Assembly (NCBI RefSeq): GCF_021130785.1
Contig: NC_060207.1
Coordinates: forward strand, 5,779,001 to 5,843,000
Direction: 5' to 3'
Length of the DNA: 64,000 bases
Origin: Homalodisca vitripennis
Lineage: Eukaryota; Arthropoda; Insecta; Hemiptera; Cicadellidae
The translations under genes were made by a program, and so were the position numbers. This document shows positions 50,187 to 61,567 of the stretch, in pieces. Position 1 is the first letter of the stretch; each line of letters opens with the position of its first letter. The notes beneath the pieces are model-generated. The model was not told the DNA's origin. It did not search any database and worked only from the letters and a program-made list of their open reading frames with translations.

Positions 50187-50363
50187 ACAACTGGTCAACT
50201 TTACAGAAGAGCCCCAAAACACAATCCGACTCTAGTTACCATTAAGGGCAAGGTTAAGATACACTATTATAACTATTTTAGCAGTAAAGATTTACAAATC
50301 CATAACCAATTTTTTATATTGTCAAAGATTTTTTTCTTTAACATAATTAGTTTTATTAATAAT

Positions 50364-50427
50364 GGACTTACGATGTTGTGGTCTTTAACATAGGTGACTT
50401 AATATGGACTTAGACTCCTATGGCCAT
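50364..50427 (+). repeat. Left subterminal motifs (two)
   Basis: GGACTTACGATGTTGTGGTC at 50364 and GGACTTAGACTCCTATGGCC at about 50406 resemble the inner part of the right TIR (GACTTACGATACTATGGTT). They are likely transposase-binding sites, by analogy with other transposons. Confidence 0.6.
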
Positions 50428-50671
50428 AATGGTAAAACTAATTGTAGGGATAGTAAAAAAATGGTAGAATTAATAATAATTTAAATTTATTAGTTTTATT
50501 ATTACTAAGATTAACATTATTAATAGTTTTAAGGTCTGATAAAAAAGAGCAGCATTAGGTTAAGTTATGTAAAGCTAAACACAATTTTTATTTTTTAGAA
50601 TAATTCACTTTTTGGTCGATACACTTCAGTCGATAAAAAAAACTTTTTTGATGTCAGATGTGTACACTGCT

Positions 50672-53600
50672 TTAATCTAGTTCAGTTGAATCTTCTTCAG
50701 GGAAGTCATTAACATCATCTCCATGTGGAATGCTTTCAAAATACTGCCTATACTCTTCAGGAGCCCACTGCATGAGAGTTTGGATGTCCCTATACCTTTC
50801 ATTGCTTATTCTCTTTCTTGTTCTTCTTAGTTGAGGTATAATCTGAGGCATTATTAAACCTATTCGTTTGTTTCTCTTCAAATCAACTTGTTTGAAAGTA
50901 TCTTCACTGAAACTAGTTTTATAGTAAACAACACCTGTATTTTCTCTTCGCAATTGCAGCCATACTACTTCAGATATAAAAAATGGTTCTGCTTCTGTGT
51001 TTTTTTTTTCTGGATATAAGTGGACCATTTTTCTCTTTTAGATGTAAGAAATTAAGAAAATTTTCTAAAGCCATTCTTTTAGTCTGAAATGGATTTTTTG
51101 AATCACATGTCGCAATGAAATTCATCCAGTCATTGGTTGTAAAGATAGTGTTTCTTTGAACTTTTTTCTTTGCCCTCTCAATTATACTATGCTTACCATC
51201 AACCTCCATGTGTGTATGGCCTGCAAGAAGAAATTTATGATTTATTACTTCAAGATGGGGGAGCTTTTCCATAAGCCACATGTACATGAAGATCATGTTC
51301 AGGTTTCTGTTCTGCCCACTGCAATTATCTGTCTATACTGTAAGGTTCTTTGTTTTAGCAGTTAATTCTTGACTTCCCCAAGCAAAAAAGCAAGAAGCCA
51401 TTTCATTCCCCCCTCTTCCTCCAGCAGTCTCATCCCAAAATCATACAATGAGTTTTATTTTCTGTTGTGTCATATATTGTATAGTTTAATGTCCATAACT
51501 TTCTTAAGTAAAAACTTTGACAATTTGTTAATGCTGGTGTTGGTAAGCACTTTTGTAAGTCTGCTGTAATGACTTTAGTGTCTTCACTTTCCTTGGCAAT
51601 GAGTTTGTCCTCTCTTTTTAAAGTATATCTTCGAGAAGCTTCTTCTAAATGATCCTCCTTTTGCTGTTTGAGTTCTTGTATTTTTTCCTGACACTGTTCA
51701 TTTTTTAGGTTACAGTCAATTTTTTCACACGTATCACAAGTATCGTTATCAGGCAAATGAAAAGAATAATTAAATTGTTCATTGAACACTTTAGAAAATA
51801 ACCATTTCTTTTCTGGTTTCATGCCATTTTTATTGCAGTCTTCGACATACATGTCGTACATTTTGGTAATATTTAAATGATTGCCCAAGTATTTCCGCTG
51901 TGACCTCTCCCTACTGTAATGGCTAACATATGCAGGATATTTCTTAATATGATTTTTGATCACTTCTATTGCTTCATCAGGTATTTTATTAATCGGTGTG
52001 TGGTGTCCTCTAAGGTCTCCTGCTACAAGACCAATGTCACCTGTCTTTCTCAAAACACTTCTTGTAAACATATCCGAAATCGAAAGAGTATTTAAAAAAA
52101 AAAAGGTTTTACACACTAATTCTTCAACACTGTTCTTTTTAAAAATATATGAATTGCTCACACTTTTATTCTGCCTCGTTCCGTCTCTTTGCCGCTGCCT
52201 AGTTACAGGTTTTTATTTGATGCAAGATGCAACAAACTGCCTTTTTAAGTCCCAGGTTCTGTCATATTTCCAAAACTCGGAATGGATATTTAGTCTTTCT
52301 TCATTTGTAAATCTTGTGTTACATTTTAATCGACAATTATCTCGACATGGAGGTTTTAATGGCCTTCCTTCTGCAACCTTTCCCTTTGAATTTACGTACT
52401 GCTCACCAGAAAGTACTTTTCTTTTCCTAATGTTTTTTTTTCCAGTTTATTGGGTTTCTGACTCTCTTTTTGCCCTTTTCAGGAATATTTATCATGTCAT
52501 CATTTGAATCAGAATCACTGTAGGGAACAAGTTTATATTGATTTGATACGGCTGTAGGTACGGTATTTGTATCAACTGTTGTAGGTTGTGATATCTCAAT
52601 GACATCACTAAAAGATATTTCACTTTCTGAACTCTCCTGGGGTACATAAGTGGGATCATCCAGATCATTGTCAGAAAATAAACTGCTGTTTGATGAACAG
52701 TCCTCTTGTACAATTTCAGCAGGAAGATGATGTCCGGTTTCTGGTTCTGCAAAGAAAAAGGTTTATTAGTAGCCTACCCAATAAAATATGTATATATAAT
52801 TAAGGTTAGTACCCTTGTAGGTATAAACTCATTTTATAAACAAACATGTTACGGACAGGCCATGATACTTATTTTCATTACGTTACGTCTTAATTTTTGT
52901 GGCTGCACTTCCATATACGCCCGGCGAAACAATCGATTTAATATCAAATATCAATCTTTCGTTCGAGATAAATGAGTAAGTACATTATTTATGTAAATTT
53001 ACCCAAATTTGTTTAAACACAGTTTCACATAATTAATTACAATATAACATCATTTTACACACATTTACAATATATTAGAAAATTCCAAACTTATTACAAT
53101 TGAAAATAGTGCCTCTAGATGCATATAACTGTGGACTCTTGGGATCACTCATGCCTTGGTGATGTGGATTGCCTTACCCGTGGAACAAGGCCATCTTTTC
53201 CAGGAGATATTTACGTAACTATTTATTTTTGCCGAAAAACATTACAAACACACTTTTCAGATAATACGAAAACCAACCACATTTTTTGTCTCAGTACTGT
53301 CATTACAAAACGTTACATTTAATTGTTTATGATATTTAATTTGGTTCTTAAAAAAATCAACATTATTTTCTTGATCAATAAAGAACGACATTTTCATACA
53401 GAAACCGATAATTCATAATTTCATTTGATTCTCCCTAAGATCGATATATTAACAAACTATATTTACTATCGATATGATTCGGTAGTACATTATTTGTTTC
53501 ACGGGGCGTATATGGAACTCCAGCCTTTTTGCTCTTAATATGGTCTTATATCAATACTGTTAAAGCCCAGTTTGTAAGAATGACAAAAACCTGAAAATTC

Positions 53601-54278
53601 AGGTTATAATATTGTAACAAAACAACATATGCCTATAACGTAGGCAAGAAAACACTTACCATAACCGTTCACTGATGGATCAGCAACATCTTCTGGATCT
53701 TGAATAAGATTTTCATGTTTGGTGATATTTTGTCCTAGTAGGCTATAAAGCTCAGGGAATGATTCTTGAATCAAATCCGGTTGCACTGTCTGTAAATTAA
53801 TACAATGATTTTAAAATACTACAAAATACTGAAAAAACTATTACAATCTTACCTTTTTGTTATTAGGCCTATCAAACTGGTTATTAAATTTTATTACTAA
53901 AGCTTGTAATTTTAAAATATTCATATTTTGTCAGATCATTAATTTATTTCATTAACATAGCTTAAAATGGTACATAGCTTTGTAACAACGATCACAATGA
54001 ATTAATATGGTTACAATAGGTACCCATAACCTCTGACCTACAAAATAAAAATTAGAACTAACCTGTAATTCAGTTAGAAAAGCCGCAGGGCTGCTGTTCC
54101 TGGGTGCTTGTTCCTGAATGTTAGGAATCTCTATTAATGGAGACACTGGGCAACTTGTTACATCTTCTGAAGTAACAACATAGCCATGATCAAGACTTAC
54201 TAATGTGTTCTGATGTTGTGCCAATGAAAGCATAAGTTTTCCTCTACTTGAAACATTATTGTATGGTCCATCCGTCAT
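50672..54278 (-). pseudogene. DUF7869-like, DDE-type transposase-derived gene (three exons, broken)
   Basis: Exon 1 is 54278-54063 (72 codons from ATG; donor CAG/GTTAGT). Exon 2 is 53789-53660 (acceptor TTTACAG, donor GTAAGTG). Exon 3 starts at 52746 after CTTTGCAG, and the phases join correctly. Exon 3 holds NWKKKN, GRPLKPPCRDNCRLKC (a cysteine cluster), TNEERLNIHSEFWKY, VCKTFFFLNTLSISD, DNDTCDTCEKIDC, PTPALTNCQSFY, WDETAGGRGGNEMASC, TDNCSGQNRN, NHKFLLAGHTHMEVDGKHS with IIERAKK, and YYKTSFSEDTF. The DNC..QNRN and GHTHMEVD..H words match the conserved core of DUF7869 proteins (family known from memory; catalytic roles inferred). Breaks: frameshift in the T run at 52433-52442, TAA at 52213-52215, frame change near 51430, TAG in place of a Trp codon at 51333-51335, and a frameshift at the T run 51000-51010. 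Two of five breaks are in homopolymers. The strict splice sites suggest recent activity. Confidence 0.85.
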
Positions 54279-54485
54279 TGTAAATAACCATTAAACTCTA
54301 GCTTTTATTCATATGAAAGACAATGTATGCAATCTTTAACCGCAATAACCTCGAATATCTTTCTTCTAACCTCAAACACCAACTTCGAGAGCAAAAGCAA
54401 CAATAAACACATGTAGCTACAAATCAGCTGATTGAAAAACTGGATTTGAGTTACTAGCTACTATATACAGTACAGGAGCCAGACT

Positions 54486-54513
54486 AACGTAAGTCCGGCT
54501 CTGGACTTGCGTT
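54486..54513. repeat. Hairpin of TIR-like half motifs upstream of the transposase gene
   Basis: AACGTAAGTCC (54486-54496) and GGACTTGCGTT (54503-54513) form an 11-bp inverted repeat with one mismatch around a 6-base loop. Both arms carry the GGACTTRCG word of the TIR. It lies about 210 bp upstream of the gene's start. Confidence 0.75.
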
Positions 54514-54560
54514 ACACTCATTGGAGCTTACTATTTAGAACTAAAATATCGTATCTAGAT

Positions 54561-54717
54561 TTACGATAGTATGGCTCAAACAGATGTTGTGACTTACGAT
54601 TGTATAGCTCTAGCTAAATCCGTAAATATATTTTTTAGCAGACATACGATAGAATGGCTCTATAGAGCACATAATTTCAACAAAAGATCAGCTGATATCA
54701 GAAAAATGATATTTTTG
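54561..54717 (+). repeat. Right subterminal motif array (three copies before the TIR)
   Basis: TTACGATAGTATGGCTC at 54561, ACTTACGATTGTATAGCTCT at 54592 and GACATACGATAGAATGGCTC at 54641, all resembling the TIR word at 54718. Probably iterated protein-binding sites. Confidence 0.75.
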
Positions 54718-54749
54718 GACTTACGATACTATGGTTCTGAGGTACAGCG
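54718..54749 (-). repeat. Right terminal inverted repeat, 32 bp
   Basis: GACTTACGATACTATGGTTC followed by TGAGGTACAGCG. Reverse complement of 50155-50186 with one mismatch. Confidence 0.95.
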
Positions 54750-55135
54750 AACTCTTTGCATCGTTTCGACATCACAGACACCTAGACTACAGAATATAGA
54801 TGATGTTGCAAGTACAGGAATACACTAGCCCCGTACTTGAGCAGAACAACTTCGTAATAGAACATAATGTTATTGATGAACTTTACCATCGTTTCGACAT
54901 CACAGACACCTAGACTATAGAATATAGATTATGTTGCAAGCACAGCAATACACTATCCCCGTACTTGAGCAGAACAACTTCGTAATAGCTCATAATCTTA
55001 TTGTTGTATTTTACCATCGTTTCGACATCAAAGACATCTAGAATACAGAATATAGATGATTTCGTAACTACAGAAATAACTAGCTATGTGTTTATAATAC
55101 CACATAACGTTATTGATGTACTTTTACTATCTCCG
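54750..55135 (+). repeat. Family A right part amplified as three 128-bp units
   Basis: CATCGTTTCGACATCACAGA occurs at 54759, 54887 and 55015 (the third with AAAGA), 128 bp apart. Each is followed by ACACCTAGACTA-type, AGAATATAGAT and CGTAATAG..CATAAT sequence. The first unit continues the family A copy cut by the transposon. Confidence 0.93.
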
Positions 55136-56755
55136 ACTATAATAACGCCGTTTAGTGCAATTTAGCATTATTTACATGTCTGTCTGCGATGGCGAGTTCA
55201 GAAGACTCTTCACAGTATTTAGTAACTAAGTAAATATTAATTATTTGTCAAAATATTTTATTTTACCTTCCAGCACACGACTATAAATTATCTAACAAAT
55301 TATTCTGGTATTTAAAACATTCCTGCTTTTGCTTTCAATACACTTTTAAGCAGTTAGTTCAAAGTTAGTTTTGATTACATCAGTGACTTTTTTTAGGAAA
55401 TCCCACCACCAAATTAGGTAAAGTAGAGAGATGTATTTATAATTTTAGTAGAGTTCAATAATTGTATTTTTAATGAATAAAAATGTTATTTTTCCCGTAT
55501 AAGTATAATCATATTTCACGTTTATTTCTAATTAAAGAACATTTTTCATCATATTCCATATTGAGTGACATTATTTTGTTTTTAGTAATTAGACAAGTTT
55601 TAATATCTCGAATTAAATACAAAGTAAAGGTTTTCTATTTTTAAACTTAGATGCTTTCAGATTTTAAACACAATTTTACTGTCCGTACTGTATCTATAAC
55701 TCGATTAAGAAATGTAAATTGTGTTTTTAAAATAAGTAAAAAAAGAGTCCTTATAACGAAAAGGTGACAACAACTATATTTATTACCTAATATTCAACAC
55801 AAACCTCTCAATAATCTGCAGGAATATTTTTCAATAATTATCTTGTATATTAAACGTGAGGTTTTTAATAATTACATGCTAGTTGACGATTTTAGTTTTT
55901 ACTATTAAATAGCTTTCCAACGCTTTTTTATTTAGACCCTTAATTGTTGTTGTATGGAAGTCTATAATAATTTTGTAAAATTTCAGTATCACATCATAGT
56001 TTTTGCGTAACGTATACGTATATAAATGTTATCATTCAAAATGTTAAGGATTGGTACGATTAACACATGATCCCCTCGAAGGACACACCTGCGTGCTGTT
56101 TGTGCTTATCTGACTCTCTGTACTACTTTGTACCTTTACAACTGTTTATAATGATTTGTTATAATATTTGTTAAAGCAATTTGTATAGATTAAGCAATAT
56201 AGTCAACATACATTCATTTTCAGCTTTATTCCTTCTATTTTCTTAGTCTTCAGGCAATAAGAACGGCATTTGAATGTATATCATAGATCTGATCAATGTC
56301 GTATCACTCATCCCTGCAACATGGCATTCGATGGTTTTTAATCCATCCAGACCAAGATGGTCATCTCTGCACAAGAAAACATTGCAATTTACAGTTGGTT
56401 TAATATTTTATGTGATCAGCAATGGACGAAGCCTTGCTTCGCTCGCTTGAATTGGGTTGTACGGTAATTTATATGGTACAATGCCATTAGAGATTTTTGC
56501 GTAAAAACCTCCATCGTAGATCTATTTGCGTAACACTAATCCTGGAATATGTTAAAAGAATAAATGAGTCTTCTTAGCATTTTGAAATTTCCAACGCATG
56601 TCAGTGGGTTCCTTAAAACAGTGGAATTGAGGCTAAACGGAATTTTGATAAACTATTTAAACTACGTTCATCTAATATTTCAAGTCATTTGGAGTAGGAG
56701 TTTTTCGTTGGAAGAATAAATATCCGTACAAAAAGCTTCCAAACTTTAACATCAT
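55136..56755. other. Unassigned AT-rich DNA
   Basis: Nothing recognised. Confidence 0.35.
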
Positions 56756-56759
56756 AATT

Positions 56760-57300
56760 GGCTGAGCGTTTGCGAATCACTCGAGGGGCTTTAATACGTC
56801 TAATTTATATCAGTCGTGCTGTGCGTCTATCGATTTGTCTACAAGGTTGTCTGTCTGAATATGTGGTTGTCTATCCACACGATACCTCAAAAACGAATAT
56901 AGTATAAACTAGAAAGTTTGCATACAGATTAATTTCTATATAGGCCACACTGAGTTCGATGTTGGTACCTACGTATCACTCCATTGCACTTGGCTGAGAG
57001 ATAGTTAGTTACTAGTATACTTTTCGTTGGTCTTATGGGCAACTATAATGGCAGCGAAAAATAACAGGTAACAAATTTAAACAAACTTAGTATAATCATA
57101 TGAGATTTTAACATTTGACATTTAACACACATATCCCAAACGTTCAAACTCATCTTTTGGTGACTTAGTGTGTAGACTGTTATTAAGTAAGCACTGCTAT
57201 GAAACCCAACATAATAAACAAATATGTGAATGTATCATGCAGGTAGATATCACGAAAAATATCTTATATGTAGATTCAATTTTGTATGAAACCTCACTTC
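56760..57300 (-). repeat. Family C copy, long
   Basis: GCGTTTGCGAATCACTCGAG, ACGATACCTCAAAAACGAAT, AGAAAGTTTGCATACAG, CACTGAGTTCGATGTTGG, TGGTCTTATGGGCAAC and CATATGAGATTTTAACATTT, then TATGTGAATGTAT. Reverse complement of the 5.7 and 47.1 kb copies. Confidence 0.65.
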
Positions 57301-59495
57301 TACAGTTATAGGATAGTGTCCATTGATGGAATTTGCTTGAGCGTTACTGACTGCCACTGGGTAGACTGACACAATTTCTCTTTTCTCTGCCTGGGGAGTA
57401 TAATCACTTCTTTTTGATGTAATTCTGCATAACCAAAAGCAGTATTAAGCGTACAGTTTAGGCATGATATATTGTTGCACAACGAGATTTGGTTCAAACT
57501 GTGATTACCACTTAGAAAATAATCTAAACTTAACACCACAAAAAGTATTGTATTATGTGGGAATAAAAAAGGTCTACCGTTTCATGTATTTACAAGTGTC
57601 TCAAACACTCCGAAGAATACAATATTATTGGTTATGTAGTTTTCAATGTAGATGACGATCTGAGTTACTAACTAGGATAGAGTTCACTTCATAGCTGATT
57701 TCCTTTCGGTTTAACCGAAATTTGAAATAATCATAAATATGACAAATACTATGAAAGACTAGATGAGCAATCTGGTAGATAAATAATTCCCATTTCAACA
57801 TGTAATATATACATATACCTACTTCCAGTACTGAATATCAATAAATGTGAAAGGAAACATGCGCTCACGACCTTGGATTCACCAACCAGGGATAATCTTT
57901 TCTAGGCCACATAACGAGGAAACAAAGCGGGTGTAATTAGCTGGTTTTGGCACGCAAAGGCCTACCAGACACTACGCATAACCACATGCCTTCTTCTTAG
58001 GATGCATATGTCAGGTTTTACCCTACAACACCAACCAAAACTCAAAATTCTTTCAGACATTGAAATATGTTCCAATTAATAATCATCACTAATCTAAAGA
58101 AATCTTATATTGTCCTAAAGCACAGTAATTTTAGTTCTTTTGCTGCATTGTAACTCTTTTAGTAGAAAAGTCCAGGTTTGTTTATTCCTAAGACATAGGG
58201 GTTCAACATTTTCTTCGACGTCAAACGTAACTCCATATTACTTACTGGGTAAGGCTAGACAAGGACTTAATTTGCTGGAAAAATCTATTTCCTGATTATC
58301 GAAAATGTGACATATTGCAGCAATTAACTCTTAATTTTGCAAGAGCAATCGTTTTTTCTACATTGGCAAAGGGACTGGTAAAGTTTCTTTTCTCTCTGTC
58401 TGTCTACAGGAATTTCGAGACTGACATATTTCTTATATACTGCTGCCTTGTGATTTTTCGGGACGCGAATACGAAAATATTTATCTCTGGGTTCATGCAA
58501 TCTGGGTTTTCTGTGTGTATTTGACAAATTGTGTTTATGGACGTCCAATCTTTCAATCCCTACAACCATTTTGTTTATATTGTCTTTGTAAGCCTTACAA
58601 ATCTGTTCTCGCTTTCAAAAATCTCCGTATCCTATAGACCAAATTGCCCAATTCTATGTTCATGCAATATTGATCATATTAATAATGTTAATACCTTTAC
58701 AATGGGTGAATATATATATATATTCTTTTTTAAAGGAGAAGCCGATTCCCTTATATATAAATTCATTAACCACTGTTTTTTACCTTCATAAAATCCGCCA
58801 GTCGGCCAGTGGTGTATGACTCATGCTTTACTGACAGTATAACCCTTCTTCCTCCACAACTGAATCGGTTGCAATTCTTGAATTTCTACTTGACCCCTGA
58901 AAGCCCTCGATTTCTGAGACCATCAGATCTCTGAGAATCTGCGTCAAAAGCTATCTGGGATTGTATACGGATGATCCCACTTGGTTACGGGTTATTTCCT
59001 AACTTTAAGCTCAATCACTGTTTTCTGTGTCCGTGTGGACTAAAATGTCTTAGTTTACCTTGTGTTTCTAACAGGGCGTTTCTTAAGCATATATCAGCAA
59101 CTTATACACCATATGGCCAGTTTCAACACAATGTTGAGGCGTGATTAATAATGGCATAGCGTGCACCGAGAAGTGGTGGGAATGGCGGCAACTAGAGCTT
59201 AATATCATCGTTAGCAGCTAAATTATTGTGTTATGATTTTATATATTACTGTAAAAAATCTTCATTTTAACATATTGTTTTCTACTTCATCGTGGTCATA
59301 AATAAAACAAAATAACATTCCACTGACCACTGATAACGTAAATGTATATGGCAATTTACTAGCACTGAAAATAAAAAAAGGATTGTAAAGGACTTTTCTT
59401 ACATATGTTTTGAAGGAGTTTACATATATTGAACTTAATCACATTATATAAACTGGGAATTTTTATATGCGTTTCTGAAGTAGCTTAATAAATAA
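57301..59495. other. Unassigned DNA
   Basis: Contains open frames of 60-86 codons at 57306-57539 and 58315-58791 without recognisable domains. The stretch 58800-59110 is less AT-rich. I see no repeat I can name. Confidence 0.3.
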
Positions 59496-59499
59496 TTTT

Positions 59500-59880
59500 C
59501 TAAGCGTCAGCGAAACCTATAACTCAAGGAGCCGGAATAATCATTTAAGTCTGCCCGTCTGTCCGCACTGTAGCTTCATGTAGGAACATGGAATTGTACT
59601 TCACTTCTTTCCTCTCAGCGTCAGTGAAAAGTTTTACATTGGTCTTATGGGTAAGCATTATGGCAATTGGGAGATCGTAGATTACATATTTTATAACTCT
59701 GAACAATCATATGACATTTTGACATGAGAAATATGGAAAACATGGGACCTAATGAAGCGAGCTATATACTTGCAGTTATCCATATAACCTCAGCGACGCG
59801 TGTTACACGATGGTGTGCCGTACTCTTACCTTGTCTATACAGCATACTTCTCCAAACATTATCTTGCTTTTGTGGGACTT
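59500..59880 (-). repeat. Family C copy
   Basis: CTGCCCGTCTGTCCGCACTG, TGGTCTTATGGGTAAGCATT, CAATCATATGACATTTTGAC and CATATAACCTCAGCGACGCG, then GTACTCTTACCTTGTCT. These match 45.1 and 57.0 kb in the same order. Confidence 0.6.
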
Positions 59881-60129
59881 GTCACTATAGCGTCAACAAA
59901 CCGCTCCCTCAGCCTTAATAATTAGTCAACAGGGGTTGTATATTGAGTGAGTCGGAAGAGAAAACCCATGGAGATTATTGTTCCATGGTATCACACTTTC
60001 TTAAAAATATTTTATTTTTTGGAAATTTATCGGCCGAAACTCGGTAAACGAAGTCTACAATTAATTTCTTTCTCTAGATCACTACAAGATTACTTGCAAA
60101 CCCGGAAAAGGAAATGTTGTCTAGGACAT

Positions 60130-60470
60130 ATTGTTTAGGAAAAATGATTTTTCCGGAAATTTGCCATCGTTCAGTGAAACAAAAAAAGCAGTAACACTAC
60201 GTTTCGAGATCTGCAATCTGATCTCTTCTTCAGGTAAATAACTAAACTAATACATAACTACAAACTAGGTTAAAATAAACAAATCATGCCAAAGCGTTGT
60301 GACACGCCTGTGTCAGGAATCACAACCACCATTTTGTGTGTCAACTTAAATAACTCTAAAACATGCGATTAATAAAAAACTATACACAACACACTAATCA
60401 TTAAAACTGACCTACAGAATACAGGTCACAATACGTCTACTAACCACCTGTTTGATTTTGTTTTTATTTA
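60130..60470 (-). repeat. Retroelement end with CTGAAGA..GAAAC core, copy 2
   Basis: On the minus strand, TTATTTACCTGAAGAAGAGA, then GATCTCGAAACGTAGTG, TTTCACTGAACGATGG, matching 44690-44815. The upstream part (60290-60470) reads CACACAAAATGGTGGTTGTG and GTCACAACGCTTTGGCATG, and has no counterpart at 44.6 kb. GAGATC can pair with GATCTC between the CTGAAGA and GAAAC boxes. Penelope-like origin is likely but unproven. Confidence 0.55.
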
Positions 60471-60839
60471 TAGATTGTTATATTTTGTGTTTAATAGTGG
60501 TTTTATTACAAAAATGGAAGACAATACCGACAAGTTTATTAACACAAGTTTATTTATTTATTTTTTTTTACTTGTTGGTGTTTATGGATCTTGTTACTTG
60601 TTATTCATTCTTAGTTTTTTTTGCATTGTCACTTATTTAAAAACTATTTTATTAACATTGTTGTTCATTTATATATTTCTTTTTTTTGTTCTTGTTATCC
60701 CATTTATAGTTTTCTGCATTGTTAACTTTTTATGGATAGTTTGTTTTTGCTCTGTTATTTATTTCTAGGTTGCTTATCTGCTCAACAATTATTATCATTA
60801 CTGTTATATTTATTATAATTTATACTTATTATGTACACT

Positions 60840-60993
60840 GTCAATCATGTCTAGGAGTATAGAGTCCAATCGCATGTTTGGCTTGTCCCTGTTATGTCTG
60901 GGCACTATAATGGTAATTAGCTACCTTGCACTATGTGTATTGTTATAAAGTGGTCATTGACCATTGAAAGGAAATAAAATAAAATAAAATAAA
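60840..60993 (+). mobile_element. LINE-type 3' end with AAATA tail
   Basis: Ends CATTGACCATTGAAAGGAAA then four AAATA repeats (60971-60993). The T-rich stretch 60450-60830, with long membrane-like open frames, may be its untranslated region. It abuts recognisable MADF coding sequence at 60994, so it probably inserted in that exon. Confidence 0.55.
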
Positions 60994-61104
60994 CACAGTA
61001 AGATTGTTTACACCGTTGTGGGATATGAAGGACAAGCGGTATCATTCAAGGGATATCCAAAGAAAGCTTTGGGCAAAAGTAGCTCAAGAAGTGGGGGAAA
61101 AAAG
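60994..61104 (+). pseudogene. MADF domain exon, N-terminal part of the MADF-BESS gene
   Basis: The frame ending at the donor AAAAAAG/GTACGT (61104) gives RLFTPLWDMKDKRYHSRD, then IQRKLWAKVAQEVGE. This is the first half of a MADF domain, a Myb/SANT-like DNA-binding module of insects: the LWD, K.YH.RD and LWAKVAQEVG positions fit. Upstream the frame hits stops in the AAATA tail of a LINE, so the start of the gene is cut off or lies further upstream. The matching second half of the domain is at 62686, after an intron of about 1.6 kb. The joining phase is off by one base if the two exons are spliced as drawn, either an indel in the G/A run or decay. Confidence 0.65.
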
Positions 61105-61567
61105 GTACGTTTGTCGACTCTAGTATTTAGTAATATATATATACTGCATGCTGCATCAATTATAATAACCTTAGATTTGCCTATGTTTAGGTTAAATAAA
61201 GTTAGCTAGGGTTTGGTAAACCATCCTACATTATTATAAGTTACATTATATCAATAATGTAACAAAGACAGTATTAGTAATATTATAGAATGATAACCTA
61301 ACCTAACCGCCACAGTGCGAAGTATAATACAATTTTAAAGTTTGCTTTGTATTTAAAATAAATTCAATTAATTGCAATATAAAAAAATATTATCGATCCA
61401 AAACGTGTCATAAATGATTTTGTATAAAATATTTTACTGTATTATAAATGCATTATTAAGATGTAATACCATGAAACAAATTGTGATTGTGTACTGCTTA
61501 ACAAAATTTACTTCAAGCAAATTCATTTAGTAAAATAAATAATCAAATTTTTTTATTATTTAGAACT

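Larger units (their letters stand above)
50155..54749 (-). mobile_element. DNA transposon, 4595 bp, with 32-bp TIRs and one DUF7869-like gene
   Basis: The ends are inverted repeats of 32 bp, identical at 31 positions: CGCTGTACCTCAGAACCATA opens the left end at 50155, and its reverse complement closes the right end at 54749. Inside is one three-exon gene on the minus strand (50672-54278). Iterated copies of the inner TIR motif, ACTTACGAT..TATGG, lie close to both ends. The element interrupts a family A repeat, with left half at 50014-50154 and right half from 54750. That supports true insertion boundaries. I see no clear target-site duplication. The superfamily is uncertain: the gene resembles DUF7869 proteins, which look like RNase H-fold (DDE-type) transposases. 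Confidence 0.85.

Noticed and set aside
51956..52507. 183-codon plus-strand open frame
   Set aside because: It is the antisense of the third exon of the DUF7869-like gene.
60452..60768. Membrane-protein-like open frames rich in Phe, Leu and Ile
   Set aside because: T-rich DNA gives such frames by composition. The stretch is more likely the untranslated end of a LINE.
61290..61310. ACCTAACCTAACC resembling the insect telomere repeat
   Set aside because: Fewer than three units; a chance occurrence in AT-rich DNA.
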